From positions 168,361 to 232,360 of the forward strand of contig NZ_JAJUWU010000010.1 in NCBI RefSeq assembly GCF_021390325.1: a DNA stretch of 64,000 bases. Direction: 5' to 3'. Each line of letters starts with the position of its first letter. Position 1 is the first letter of the stretch. The notes under the pieces were generated by a model, which worked only from the letters and a program-made list of their open reading frames with translations, had not been told where the DNA came from and searched no databases. The translations under genes and the position numbers were made by a program. Below are positions 16,815 to 30,200 of this stretch, piece by piece. This stretch comes from Jiella avicenniae. GTDB lineage: Bacteria > Pseudomonadota > Alphaproteobacteria > Rhizobiales > Rhizobiaceae.

Positions 16815-17704
16815 ATGACCGACGTGACCGATACGGCCGATGCACCCGGCCGCGAGGAGAGGAAGGGGCGGACGCCGTTCGTCGTGCGGCTGGTGCGCCA
16901 GCCTGCCGGCGCGATCGGTCTTGCCATCGTCGTCGCCCTCGTCGCCATAGCGCTCCTTGCCGATCAGATCGCGCCCTATTCGCCGATCAAGATGGCCGCC
17001 GGGCGCCCGCTCACCAGCCCGTCCTTCGAGCATCTTCTCGGAACCGACGAATTCGGTCGCGACATGTTCTCGCGCATCGTCCACGGCGCGCGGCTGACAC
17101 TGCAGATCGGCCTCATCGCGGTCGGGATCTCGCTGACCGTCGGGACCCTGATCGGCCTCGTCGCAGCCTATGCCGGCGGCTTCGTCGAAAAGCTTCTGAT
17201 GCGCTCGACCGACGTCGTCTTCTCCTTCACCGAGACGCTGATCGCGCTCGCCTTCGTGGCGGTGCTGGGGCCGAGCCTCGAAAACGCGATGATCGCCGTC
17301 GGGATCGCCGGCGTGCCGTTCTACGCCCGCACCTGTTACGCGAGTGCCCTCGGCGAGGAGGGCAAGCCCTATTTCGAGGCCTCGATCGCCGCCGGCGCGG
17401 GCCATGCCCGGCTTCTGTTCCTGCATCTTCTGCCGAATGTCGTGCCGACGATGATCGTCATTGCGACGCTCGGGCTTTCCAATGCGATCCTTGCCGCGGC
17501 GGCCCTCAGCTTTCTCGGCCTCGGCGCCCAGCCGCCGACGCCCGAATGGGGCGCGATGCTTTCGGCTGGCCGCGACTTCTTCAACCGCGCGCCCTGGCTG
17601 ATGCTCTATCCGGGGCTCGCCATCGCGCTCACCGTCCTGGCCTTCAACATCCTCGGCGATGCCCTGCGCGAGGCGCTGGATCCCCGCTCGAAGGACCGTT
17701 CCTG

Positions 17705-17705
<1 letters not shown>
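16815..17705 (+). CDS. dipeptide-type ABC transporter permease (DppC-like)
   Basis: A 296-residue permease of the DppC/OppC type. It has a soluble N-terminus with one early membrane segment, the HLLGTDEFGRDMFSRIVHGA motif that is a family signature, and a coupling region EASIAAGAGHARLLFLHLLP. Its stop codon overlaps the ATPase start (TGATG, 17703-17707), which indicates translational coupling. Ordinary length. Confidence 0.93.
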
Positions 17706-19407
<1,702 letters not shown>

Positions 19408-19411
<4 letters not shown>

Positions 19412-20349
19412 CCATCGGCATAGCCGCACACGGTCCGGCCGCGGGCCGGGCCATCCTGTCCTCCCTTCGCGCGGTCGAAGGCTTTGCCTCCGGCGCGATC
19501 GGCGGCTTCGTCAGCGTCGCGGCGCTCGCTTCCGACGGTCAGATCCACCGGGCCGAAATTCAGGATGGCGGCGCAACGGCGCTTCTGGAACGTGATCGGG
19601 TTGCGCAGGCCGTGCTGGAAGCGCCGTCCGTCGTCCTGATGTCCAGCGGACCGAACCGGCCGGAGCCACTGTCGCAGTTCACGCCCGCCGCCACCGGCAC
19701 GGGGCTCGTCACCGGCCATCGCTTTCCGAACAACGGGGGGCCGGACGGACGGTCGCTCGGCGAGGCGGTTCTCGCGGCGATGATCGCAGGCGCCTCGCCG
19801 CGCGACGCCGCGGAAGCGGTAGTGAAAGCCAATCCCGGCGCCGATGCCGGGCTGATCGCGCTTTCGGCCGACGGCAGCGTCTTTGCCGCCGACACCGCTT
19901 TCCTCGCGCGCTTCGGCGATCGGGGCGGCATCACCCGCGAATCCGACGACGAGACCGCGCGCGTCGCCATCCTGCACAACGGGATATGGCCGAGCGAAAG
20001 CCTCGCGCCGCTTCTTGCCGAACTCATCCTCGGGGCGATGATCCCGCCAGCGCCGATCGCCGGCGCGCTCGATCTTCGAGCGGGCACGCCCGTCGTCTTC
20101 GGCGAGGAGGCCGGGATCGTCCTTTCCGACATGGGCGCGATCGAGACCGTCCTGCTGATCGGCGACGGCGAGCCCCGAGGTCCCTGGTCGTGCGGAAGCG
20201 GTTACCGCGCCCCCGTCTGGCGATCCGGACAAAAGATCGGCTGCTGCCTCGACGAACCGTTCCTCGTAACAGAGGGCCGAAGGATCGTCTCCGTGAACGG
20301 CCGCCCCCGGGCCCCGATCCGATGGTCAGCGCGCAGGCCCGGTCCGTAG
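19408..20349 (+). CDS. conserved protein of unknown function coupled to the importer (DUF6963-like)
   Basis: A 313-residue protein starting at GTG 19408, which overlaps the ATPase stop (GTGA). The frame is open a little upstream, but the conserved-looking start is VTIGIAAHGPAAGRAILSSL. It is rich in Gly and Ala, with no signal peptide and no membrane segment. Visible blocks are GAIGGFVSVAALASDGQIHR, TGHRFPNN and NPGADAGLIALSADGSVFAA, which give a flavour of N-terminal nucleophile hydrolases, although I cannot assign catalytic residues. From memory it resembles proteins catalogued as DUF6963. Translational coupling to the importer suggests that it processes the imported ligand. Function unknown. 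Confidence 0.75.
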
Positions 20350-20380
20350 CCCGTCGCCGTGCGAGTGCGACCTCGTGGCG

Positions 20381-21709
20381 TCACGGCAAGTCTTCGATCG
20401 TGACCTGATCGGTGCCGGTTTTGCCCTGCCGCGAATAATCCAGAGCATACCATCCGGCCGGGTGCAGCGTCAGCGCGTCGAATGCCGAGATGAGGCGTGT
20501 GCGGGTGCAGTCGCCGCCGCAGGCGCGCAGGGCGGACACGAGAACGGCGACCGCGACCGTCACGATCCTGTTGGGCGATGCCTCGGGCGAGGCCGAGGGC
20601 GGCATCGGATCGGCAAGGGTGATTGCGTAGCCCCGATCGAGCAAGGGCCGCACCCAAGGCTCCAGGGTGCGGCGCGGCGCGAGCAGAGCCGGCCGGCCGT
20701 CGATCTGTGACAACAGCCGGGGTATCTCCTCGGGACTGCAGAGAAGAAGCACGCTCACGGCTTTGATCGGCCGCATCTCCATGGGCGAAACCATCCGCCA
20801 GCCCGTTTCGCCCTTCCGGGCCGGGCGCGGAATCTCCGCGGCGACGATGCGAGCGAGTCGCTTTGCCGTCTCCGTCCCGTCGGTCAGTACGGCGCCGCCA
20901 GAGGTCGATCGGATCAACGCACGCGCCTGGTCTGCCAGGCTCGCCCAAAGACCGCGAATGTCAGGCGGCTCGTCGCCCACGAGGCCGCCGGCGGGAAAGA
21001 GCGTGATCGGACAGCCGGAAACCGGCCCGCCGATCGCAACGAAGCAAGGTGCGTCGGCTGTCCTTTCCCGCTTCCCCCCCACGGCAGCCGTCTTTGTCGG
21101 CGGCGCCACCTCTTCTGCAAGCGTAAGCCTGAAGGGTAGGCCCCAGAGGCCGTTCGGGAGGACGCGGTCGAGTTCGGCCCGCAATGCCTCGACGAGTTCG
21201 TCGCCGCCACGAATTTTCACGTGAATGGCATTCGGACCGAATCCCCGCCTCTCGTCGGTCGCCACCACTGCGAGCCACTGGTGGAGCGCCGTGACGGCCC
21301 GAGGTCCGAAATGAAATCGCGGCATGGTTGGCGACAGGGTTCGCCCGTCCGGCGCGATCCCGGACCGCAGCGTCTCGGCCAGCGCCGTCGGAGCGGCATA
21401 GGCAGCGTCTCGCCCGGCGAGCCGATCGAGCCGCAGGGCAGGGGCCGGGCGGCTGCCCTCGCGCCCGCCTTCCGCATCTGCGCCGTGACAGCCGGCGCAG
21501 GCCAGGCGCTCGAGGGGCGCCGCCATGCCCAGGATGGATGCTTCGCCGGCCGAGGCCACCTCACCGCGATAGATCGAACGGCCGAGGGCTGCCTCGTCTT
21601 CGGCGCGCGCAATCGTTCTGAGGCAGGAGAGCATCAGCAGCGAGACGACGCAGAGCCGCAATGTGCAGGCCACCGTCCTGCCGACGGGATGCTGAAATCG
21701 TCGCCTCAT
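20381..21709 (-). CDS. exported cytochrome c with C-terminal binding-protein-like domain
   Basis: A 442-residue protein with an N-terminal hydrophobic export segment (CVVSLLMLSCLRTIARA). Residues 40-150 are a class I cytochrome c with haem motif C71-A-G-C74-H75 and likely sixth ligand M129 in LSPTM. Residues about 160-440 form a separate domain. Alternating hydrophobic strands such as APCFVAIGG, AVSVLLLCSP and RIVTVAVAVLVSAL suggest a periplasmic-binding-protein-like fold, but no ligand can be named. Last gene of the giant oxidase operon; its ATG overlaps the SCO gene stop (ATGA, 21706-21709). It probably carries electrons away from the oxidase or reports its substrate. Confidence 0.82.
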   Translation of the reverse strand: MRRRFQHPVGRTVACTLRLCVVSLLMLSCLRTIARAEDEAALGRSIYRGEVASAGEASILGMAAPLERLACAGCHGADAEGGREGSRPAPALRLDRLAGRDAAYAAPTALAETLRSGIAPDGRTLSPTMPRFHFGPRAVTALHQWLAVVATDERRGFGPNAIHVKIRGGDELVEALRAELDRVLPNGLWGLPFRLTLAEEVAPPTKTAAVGGKRERTADAPCFVAIGGPVSGCPITLFPAGGLVGDEPPDIRGLWASLADQARALIRSTSGGAVLTDGTETAKRLARIVAAEIPRPARKGETGWRMVSPMEMRPIKAVSVLLLCSPEEIPRLLSQIDGRPALLAPRRTLEPWVRPLLDRGYAITLADPMPPSASPEASPNRIVTVAVAVLVSALRACGGDCTRTRLISAFDALTLHPAGWYALDYSRQGKTGTDQVTIEDLP

Positions 21710-22326
21710 GGCGTGTCGGCATCGCCGGTCGGTTCGTACTGCCGGGCGATTTCAACGAGCGTCTCCGGCATGGCGAGACCCGTGATCGGGGTCATCTTCC
21801 CGGAGCCGAGGCTGCCGACGAAGAACATGACGTCATGCTCGGCCAGCGGTGCGCCGGTCTCGACGCCGAGCCGGCGCAGCAATCCGTGCACCTCCGCCGG
21901 TCTCCCCGTCGCCCAGTGCCAGTTCGCAGGCGATCCGAAATCGGCATGATGCGCCGCGAGACGATCGTGGCTGTCGTTCTCGGGATCCAGCGTCAGGGTG
22001 ACGAGGCTCGGCATGGCGGGACTTCCCCCGAGGTCGAGGGCGAGCTTGTGCATCACGAGATCGGAGACCGGGCATTGCTCCGGGCAGTCGAGGTAGGAGA
22101 AGGAGAGGATGAACGACCGCTCCCCCAGAAGCTCGCTCAGTCCGGTCGCCTTGCCGGACGTGTCCACCAATCGCGCCTCCAGTGACGGGATCGGCACCTG
22201 CGACAGCCGCTGGCTTTGCACCTCGGTGCCCGTGTCGCGTCGGTGGGCATCATGGGCACGGGCTGCCGGGATCGCGGCAGCAAGGGCCGCCGCGACGACG
22301 ACGAGAGCTTCGAGCCGCGCAGTCAT
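21706..22326 (-). CDS. SCO1/SenC/PrrC family copper chaperone
   Basis: A 206-residue exported thioredoxin-fold protein. After a signal peptide (ALVVVAAALAAAIPAARA) the family copper site is complete: C81-x3-C85 in CPEQC and H164 in AEHDVMFFVG. SCO proteins deliver copper to, or reduce thiols in, copper oxidases. Here the gene overlaps its neighbours by 4 bases on both sides (22323-22326 and 21706-21709), which ties it to the multicopper oxidase rather than to a cytochrome oxidase. ATG 22326 is the natural start; the frame upstream is a shadow of the neighbouring gene. Confidence 0.9.
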   Translation of the reverse strand: MTARLEALVVVAAALAAAIPAARAHDAHRRDTGTEVQSQRLSQVPIPSLEARLVDTSGKATGLSELLGERSFILSFSYLDCPEQCPVSDLVMHKLALDLGGSPAMPSLVTLTLDPENDSHDRLAAHHADFGSPANWHWATGRPAEVHGLLRRLGVETGAPLAEHDVMFFVGSLGSGKMTPITGLAMPETLVEIARQYEPTGDADTP

Positions 22327-24221
22327 GGGTCTTCTCCCTTGTTCTCGACGCGGACGAGACCGGGCACGATGCGGTCGCCGGCTTGCAGCGCAAAGCCGGG
22401 CATGACGGGATACTGACCGGGCCCCGGCAGCGTCAGCCGCGCCGTGTAGCGGTTGCTCCGTGCCTCGCGCACCGCGACGACCGGCATCTGCCATGGCCGG
22501 TCCAGCGCCATCACCGTGAAAGGGAGTTCGTCGCGCAGTCTCCCGCCGGTTTCGTCGAAATCGAGCCGAATGACGAGATCGGCCGTCCGATCCTTGCCGA
22601 GCCGGACCGGCTCGGCAAGGATCGTCAGGGTTCGCTGGTTCGATGCGGTGGTCGGGCCCTCGACGTCGATGCGGAAACAAGCCGAGAGCGCCGCGAGACC
22701 CGTCGTGACCACCAGCTCCCACGCGCCGCCCGCCGGCGCCGAGACCGTGGTTTCATAGCGGCCGAGCGTGACCTCGCGCAGGCTGCGGTCGAACAGCGCC
22801 ATGGCTCGGGGCATGCCGCCCTTGATGCGAAAGGCCGTCATCGGCGGCATGCCTTCCCCCTGTCCGGCCTGAACCACGAACACGGTCTGGGTCGGACGCT
22901 GCAGGGCGAGAACCCCGCCACCATGGGAGAGCGGCAGGAGATAGGGGCCGCTGTCCGGCGGCAGTTCGGCGCCCGGACCCAGACGCACGTTCTCGACGCT
23001 GGGCGCCTCGCCCGGTGCGACGGCTGCAAGATCGATCACCATCACCGCGGAAAGATCGTCGAGAAGGGCGTAGGCCGTCGTGCCGGCGACTTCGAGTTCG
23101 CGGATCGGCCGCTCGAAGGAAACCGCCCCGGCAAGCATCATGCTGGCGATCTCGACGAAGCTCATGGCGCCGGTGCCGGGCATCCAGGCGACGGCAACGC
23201 GCTCCAGCGAGCCGATCGCAAGCCGCGTGGCGGGCGCGGGGAGCGCCAGCGGCCTGCTGACGCCGCCGTCGGCGCGACGCAATTCGACGGCCTCCCGGTC
23301 CCGCAGCGCAAGGACGCCTGAAGCCTTGGGTGCGAAGACCGCGTCGTCCACCCTTGCTCCACCTGGAAAGCGGCGCGTCGTCCCGTCGACGGCGATCGAA
23401 GAGACCGTCCCGTCCTCGCCGATCGCCAGGATGTCCGGCTCGCCGGGCTGAGGTCGACCGTCCTCGGGGTCGGGGGGCAGCGCCGCGGCCCGCATGCGGG
23501 CGATCGTCGAGCCCGTTTCGATCGGCATCGCGTCGCCTGCCGGTGAAATGCGCCTGATCGTGCCGCCGGCTCCCGCCCATGTGGCGAGATCGGTCGCCAC
23601 CAGATGCCGCGCGGCCTCGCCGCCGATCCCCGATGGATCCGTTCTGCCGTCGGTGAGGACGGTGCGCATTCGCCGGCCATCGTCGGCGATTACCTGCATC
23701 GCCGCCTGATCGGCGAGGAAACGCGTCGGCACCGCGCCGAGATCGGCGATCGAGACGATGTTGCTGGTGGCGAGATCGAGCCGCGGATCGACCATGGACA
23801 CATGGGCGTCGTCATGGAGGACGGCGACGAGGGCGCCGTTGAGGTCGATGGCGCCGATCGGCAAGCGGCCGGTGCGGTTGAAGGTTTCGGCGGCGCGGTT
23901 GCAGGCGAGGTTCGACCTCTCGATCGGCCGCAGCCAGGCCGCCGGATGCAGCTCGCCGGCGGGCCGTCGGGTTGCCGCATCGGTCAGATCCAACCCGATA
24001 CGGAAAGCCTCGCCCGAAGCGGGCCGTTCGACCGCCGTCCCGTCAGGCTTCATGAGGTGAAGTTTGACGTCGAGCCCGGCCTTCAGGTCGTCGGCACGGG
24101 CGGGCAAAGCTGACGCCCCGGGCCGGGAACCGCCATCTTCCCCGTGCACCACGCCGGGCGTCGCCGCCAGGACGATGGCGGCGGCGAGGCGCAAGATGGG
24201 CATTCCGATCTCGCGCCTCAT
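22323..24221 (-). CDS. exported beta-propeller-like protein of the giant oxidase operon
   Basis: A 632-residue protein with a signal peptide (LRLAAAIVLAATPGVVHG) and no cysteine-based cofactor motif. Much of residues 90-450 consists of short strand-turn repeats such as GALVAVLHDDAHVSMVDP, PDILAIGEDGTVSSIAVDG and GVLALRDREAVELRRADGG, as in a beta-propeller. The last 180 residues look like one or two beta-sandwich domains (AGGAWELVVTTGLAALS, YTARLTLPGPGQYPV). ATG 24221 overlaps the oxidase stop (ATGA). No specific family recognised. It may be a structural or docking partner of the oxidase, and no enzymatic role is visible. Confidence 0.78.
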   Translation of the reverse strand: MRREIGMPILRLAAAIVLAATPGVVHGEDGGSRPGASALPARADDLKAGLDVKLHLMKPDGTAVERPASGEAFRIGLDLTDAATRRPAGELHPAAWLRPIERSNLACNRAAETFNRTGRLPIGAIDLNGALVAVLHDDAHVSMVDPRLDLATSNIVSIADLGAVPTRFLADQAAMQVIADDGRRMRTVLTDGRTDPSGIGGEAARHLVATDLATWAGAGGTIRRISPAGDAMPIETGSTIARMRAAALPPDPEDGRPQPGEPDILAIGEDGTVSSIAVDGTTRRFPGGARVDDAVFAPKASGVLALRDREAVELRRADGGVSRPLALPAPATRLAIGSLERVAVAWMPGTGAMSFVEIASMMLAGAVSFERPIRELEVAGTTAYALLDDLSAVMVIDLAAVAPGEAPSVENVRLGPGAELPPDSGPYLLPLSHGGGVLALQRPTQTVFVVQAGQGEGMPPMTAFRIKGGMPRAMALFDRSLREVTLGRYETTVSAPAGGAWELVVTTGLAALSACFRIDVEGPTTASNQRTLTILAEPVRLGKDRTADLVIRLDFDETGGRLRDELPFTVMALDRPWQMPVVAVREARSNRYTARLTLPGPGQYPVMPGFALQAGDRIVPGLVRVENKGEDP

Positions 24222-27200
24222 TCTGCCGCGGGTTCCGTGCCCGTCGTCAGAGAAGCGGCGTCGCTGCGCCGGCATTTGGTGGCGTCAGGATCGTCGATCC
24301 TCCCCTTCTCCACGACGTCGAGCAGCCCCCAGGTGCCGCCGGCGCGAAGCGGGGCGGGCCCGTCCTGCCAGAGATAGCAGCCTTCGCGCACCGGCCGCGC
24401 TATGGAGGCGGTTATCCCCTTGCCCGGCGCGAGGAGCGCCGCATGGGGAAAACCGAACCCCGGAAACAGATCGTCGTAGTCGAGCGCGGTCGTGACGAAC
24501 GCCCGCTGCCGTGCGCGGCCCGAGGGATGCAGAACCCGGATCACCACCTCCTCGCCGACCTCGGCTCTGAGGATCGGCATGGCGGAGGCGCCGCCACTGC
24601 CTTCCTCCCTGGTCCCCTGCTTCGTCCGGTAGAACTCCGGATCGAATTCAAGCGCATTGAGATCGTAGTGCGATTCGATCGTCTCCGGGTTCCGCGCCGG
24701 GGCGCCGTCGTCGTCGCGTTTGCCCGTTGTGTCGCCGCGCAGCCTGATGTGGAACGGCGCCGACTGGTAGTTCACGCCTTGTTCGCCGAAATCGTAGCTG
24801 TCGTCGCAGACCGGGCAGTCGGCGACGGGACCGCCTTGCGCCGGAAGCCCGTTCGTTTCGGACTCCGAGCCCTTGGTACGCCACTGATCCTTCGAGGCAC
24901 GGTCCCAAAGGTTCATGCCGTCGCGCCAGAAGACGACGTGCTCGCGCACCCGATGCGTTCCGCCTTCGAAAACGGCGGAAAAGGAGGCGCCAGAATAGAT
25001 GCCGGTCGGAGGATCGCCGGCCGGCGGATCGCCCGGACCGAGCAGGACCGGCGCTGCACCGATTTCGGCTTCGGCCCGGGCTTTGGCTTGTGCCCAAGTG
25101 TCAGCTTCCGCGCCTGCTGTGGGCTCGCTATCGAGAGCTGCCCCCAATTCGAGCATGCGGGCTCTGACCGCGCCGCGGATCGCGTTGGTTCCGATCGCGG
25201 AAAATGCGTGATCCCCAGACTGCGGATGCCAATTGGCCGGCTCGATCACCAGCGCTCCCAGAAGCCCATGGGACCCATGGCCGATCACGTCGCCAAAGGA
25301 CTTGATCGGCAAGGCCCCGAACGCATAGGGAACGCAGGTTGCGACGGAATCGACGTTGTCGGTCGAACCATCGGAGTCGCGCGGATCGGACAGTGCGCAG
25401 CCCCTTCGCGCGAGATTTATGACGATGGTTGGCGGAGAATCGGCGTCGCCGGGAGCGCCCCTCGATTCGGGGGCAGACGGGGGCGCTGCTCCCGGAGCCC
25501 CAAAACCGGTCCCTCCAGTGAAGTCCCGAATGGATGGCGGCATGGATCGCGCCACCTGCGGCTGTTCGCGATTTTCGAGGACGAACGCAGTCACTCGATC
25601 GGCCGCGCGTGTCGCCATCAGCAATTTCTCTCTGCTGATCACGCCTTCCGCAAACATATCAGCTATGAATTTCTTATCGGGTTGACGAAGTGGTTCCGGA
25701 AGCTGCGAGTCGGTCGCGCGGCTCGCATCGGCGAGAGTGTTGAGCGCGCCCTCGATTGCCAAGGCCCGGTTTCGACCGACTGGAACGGGTTCGCCGGTAA
25801 CCGGAAGAGAACGAACCTCCTCTTCGACGAAAGCGATCGCCTCTTGCGGGTCGGACAATGCCGGCGGAAGTTCCTCAAACCCGGTTCCGGCAACTACGAC
25901 TATGGGTTGTGGAGCTAAGGTCTTCCGAAGTTGCCGGCCGCCAGAGCCGCCTCCAATGCCCGCCAGATACTGCTCGGCAATCTCTCGCTTCTCCCTCTCA
26001 CTCAGTTCCGGGACGGCCCCGCGACCCGCGTAGAACGTGATGAATTCGGCCTCCGGGCCACCCTCACCTGTGAGTGCGGTCTCCGACTGTGGTCGGAGAG
26101 GTGGCATCCTGTTGCTGCCATGGGGTGCGGCGAGGCGATCAATCGGCGTCAGTGTCAGAATGGGCAGCCGAAGCGCCAAACTCGCCGAAGGGCTCAGTAG
26201 ACGTTTGTGCTCGTCGATCTCGGCATTCGTCAGGTCGGCAATCCAGGTAACGGACCGATTCTGGCAGGATGCATCGCCGACTGGGCAGCTCTGTCTGTCG
26301 TCCTCGTTCCACCGCGGATCGACATTCAGTGGAACGATCGGCGGCATGCGTGCGTCGCCCATTTCATCCGCAAGGACAGGAAACCCATAGTCTGGCGACT
26401 GGGAATGTGTGGACGATGTATTTTGCTGTTCCTCTGCTAGAGGGGCGCCCTCCTGCCGGGCGTCCTCAAGCGCGTTAACGACCGCCAGATGGACGCAATC
26501 GCCGGCGCGAACGCGCAACACAAAGGGGGTGTGGGCTGGCTTTCGTGCGGAAATCCGAATGGGCGCTCCCAGCTGCCTGCGGCCACCTTCCCCGAACTTC
26601 ATCATGAAGTCGCCGAGCTTGGCTTGGTCGATCGGCTTCTTGTTCGGGTCGTCGTAGTTTCTGAAAACGTCGGCAGGCTTGATCAAGGTAAACTGGAGCC
26701 CGTCCGGATCCCGCAAATCGCGGGAGTAGGCGCGATCAGCATCGTTTTGCGCCACGGCCAGCGCGTAGACGTGGCGCGCGTCGGCTGGACAGCTGACGGA
26801 GTTGGCTGAATTTGCCGAGGGTTGTAGTCCGAAAACACCGTTCTCGAGTGTGTCGTCAGGCTTCTTGGGTAGTGCTGCGAGGCGGTCGCTGATCTTGCGG
26901 CGGTTGCCCATTCCACGGTCACATGCTTTGGCATAGCCGACCGGGTCGACGGAAGACAGGTTATCCTTGGCTAGAAGACAAGCGGTCGTGTCCGGATCAG
27001 GAAACCTGGAATTGCCATTCGGATCGTACTCGTCGCGTTCAGGGGCTCCGTACACCCTCAGCAGACCCCAGGCACCGTTCCACAGCGCATCTTGCGATCC
27101 AAAATCATAAAGATAATCGCCGCTCGCCAGACGTCCGCCGGGGCTCGTCGCCTGTCCTTCGCTCATGCCGTCGCCATCGCGCGATGGATTGGAGAGATCG

Positions 27201-30200
27201 GGTTGGAGACCCGAATTCACTCCTCCTCGCGAGGATCCGCCGAACTCGAAATGCTCCGAGATCCCGACTTCCTGGGCCGTGACGACGCCTTCCTGATTGT
27301 CGCATTCGGCGATCCGGTGCGTGTAGGCGCGCCAGAAATTCTGCTCGGGCGAATTGTCGGGGAAGGACTGCCAGCCGCGCGACGACCATTGCGCATATTC
27401 GCGCGGACGCCCCTCGCGGGCGGCCCCGAATTCCTGGCAGGTCTGGTGCATGGTCGCATAGGCCTTCACGCCCTGCGGCCAGTCGCCCCGCCAGATCGAG
27501 TCCCACAGCCGCATCATCGAGGGGAAGGCCTGGTCGATGTTGCGCCGCCAGACGACGCCTTCGAGATTGAAGGTGTGCTGCACCTCCTGCGCACCCTGGA
27601 TCAGGCGAATGACGTTGCGCTCGCCGGAATAGGTCTCGAGGATCGGCGTCGCGGGATCGAAATGCTGGAGCGACGAGAAGACGTTCGCCATGTCGCCTTG
27701 CTCGTCGGTTCGCTGGTACTCCACCGAACAATCTCGGAATGCGGCGATATCCTCGACGCCTGCCTTGTTGCCGAAATCGGCTCCACCGACGGTCAAATTT
27801 CCTTCGAGCCGAGGTGCTCCGATTGATGCCTTCCTCGGGTCGAAGCGAACGACGGTGCCGTCGGCAAGCGTTCGTTCGTAAAGGCCGTCCCCTATCGGGA
27901 CAGCGTCAGTCGGTACAGGCGCCAGCGCCATGTCTGGCTGGGCGAGCGGCTGAAGACGGCAGTCCGTCAGACCTCCATTGTTCGCTAGTTTGGTGCCGAC
28001 CCTCAGCGGAATCGGCTCGCCGCGATAGTTGACGAGATAGGGGTCGTGATGATCGACGGAGATCGACTCCGGCCGTTCGGGCGGCGCCACGGGAGACGCG
28101 AATTCGTCCGCATCCGAATCCGGCTTCTCGCCGGCGGCGCCGCGCCTATAGGCCAGCAGATGCTCGGACAGTCTGGACTGATCCTCGGCGGTCAGCAGAC
28201 CGGGACGATAGGAGCCCTGATGCGTGTCCTTGATTCGACCGCCCGCGTGCCAGGACGGCGGGACGTTTTCGTCGGCGAACCATTCCCCGCCGGACTGTTT
28301 CATCGCCGAGCCGCAAACGTCGTCGAGGAGTTTTGGCTGGTCTTTGAACATCAGTTCGCAGGTCAGCGTCGCCATGCCTGCGCCGCTGAACTCCTCCCAC
28401 TCCGAAGCGTAACCCGGCCGCTTCTGGGGGAAGAGATCCTTCTTTGTTTCACTGTCCCGCGGGTCATAGAGCAGCGCGAAGTCGGCGATCGCGAGCATGA
28501 ATTCGCGGAAGTCGGGATGCACCTTCTGGTCGGCCGCGTTCACCACGCGCTTCCGCGTGCCGATGTCGATCTCCGAGCCGTTGACGAGGCCGAGATCGCC
28601 AGCGACCCGCTGCGGGCTTTCGCTCGTCCCGTCCGGCTTCGTCCATTGCGACCCGCGGGGTTCGATCACCAGAGCGGTGTAGTAGCCGTGCTGCTGGATC
28701 GACGAGGGGCCGAAATGGTCGTGGCTGAAGACTGTGCGCATGGTGCGGTCGACCACGCCGCCTTCCCCGTCGTCGGAAAGGATCGGATCGGCGAACCAGC
28801 GCTGGACGGTGGTCTGGAAGCGATCCTCGTTGGTGGAGCGCTTCATGCGCCACCAGTTCTTATTGGCGGGTTCGCTCGGCCCCTCGTCGCTTTTGCAAAG
28901 ATCGGATGGTCGAAGCAGATCAAGTGCGCCAGGGTTGCGGGTCGTGACGATGTCGCCGCCTGATACCGATTCCGCCGCGCAGATGCGGCTCGCCACCTCG
29001 TCGGGGGCGAAGGTGCCGTCCTCGTAATTGAAGCCGTTGCCGGAGCCGTCCGAAGAGGTGACGTCGAACTTCACCAGATGAATATGCTGGCCGATCGTGT
29101 CGGTCGGCGTCTTGACCTGGAAGTCGTCGAGTTCGAGTTCCTTCGGCAGTTCGTTGGTGTGGCGGAACTCCACGCATTCACCCGACAGCGCACGGAAGAA
29201 GAACGGCTCCTCGCGCGCCGAGACGAGCGGCGAGATCGAGGCGCCGGGAAAGCCTGCCTCTTCGTCGTCCTTGAACCGGTCGGACGCTTCGGTCAGCACG
29301 GCGATGCGCGCCTGCGGGTCGTGCCAGCCGGCCCGGTTGGTCACGAGGTCGAGCTGGACGGCCGAGACCTCGAAGCGCCGGAAACCCGCGAGGCCGACAT
29401 CGAAGGGAAATTCGGTCAATCCGGCCCGGTAGGGAGCGCCGGCGACCAGGGGATCTGCCTGGGGGCGCTTGCCGCTGCCGGCGGTGCCGCCGCAGGGATC
29501 GGCGAAGGGGGCCCCCGGCTTCGGCGGCGCGCCGTTGACGGCAAAGAGGTCCGTCGACTGGGTGAGCGAGCCGAGGGAGGGCGAGCGAAGGGATTCGTAG
29601 GATCCGACCAGCGGGCGGCCGGACGGCGAACCGTCGGCCTTCCTCAGCTCGAGCGCCGTGCCGGCCTTGTGCTTGCCGTCCGTGTCGCGCGAGGGCCATG
29701 CCTCGCCGTTGAAATGAAACCCCATCGCCGCGCGTTCGAGCGGCGTTCCATCATAGGGCAGGAGTTCCAGTTTCGCCTTTTCAAGATGGGCTGAGAAGTC
29801 GCCGAGAGCGAGCATCTTGGCGACAAGTTGCGACCAGACGCGTTCGCGCTTGCGTTCTTCGGCGTTTCTTGGCGTTGAGCCGTCTTCCGTCGTCGGCAGT
29901 GGAAGCTTCGCTGGTTCTGCATTCTCTTGCGAGAGTTGGGGCGGAAGCTCACCGATCCCCAGTTTCCGTGTCGCCCCGTCCTGCACCACATGGCGCGGCA
30001 GGCCGGCATCGGCATAGGCCCCGGTAACTTCGTCCGCCCCGTTGCGTTTGCGGGCAATGTCCATCGGCGCCTGGGGCGGGCGGTGGCCGGGACGCCCGGC
30101 CAGGGTGAATGGATAGCCGGGCATGGCCGCAGCTTTCGTCTCCGCCGTGGTGCCAGGGGATGCCGCAGCCGGAACGATCTCCGCAGGCGGATTCTTCGCC

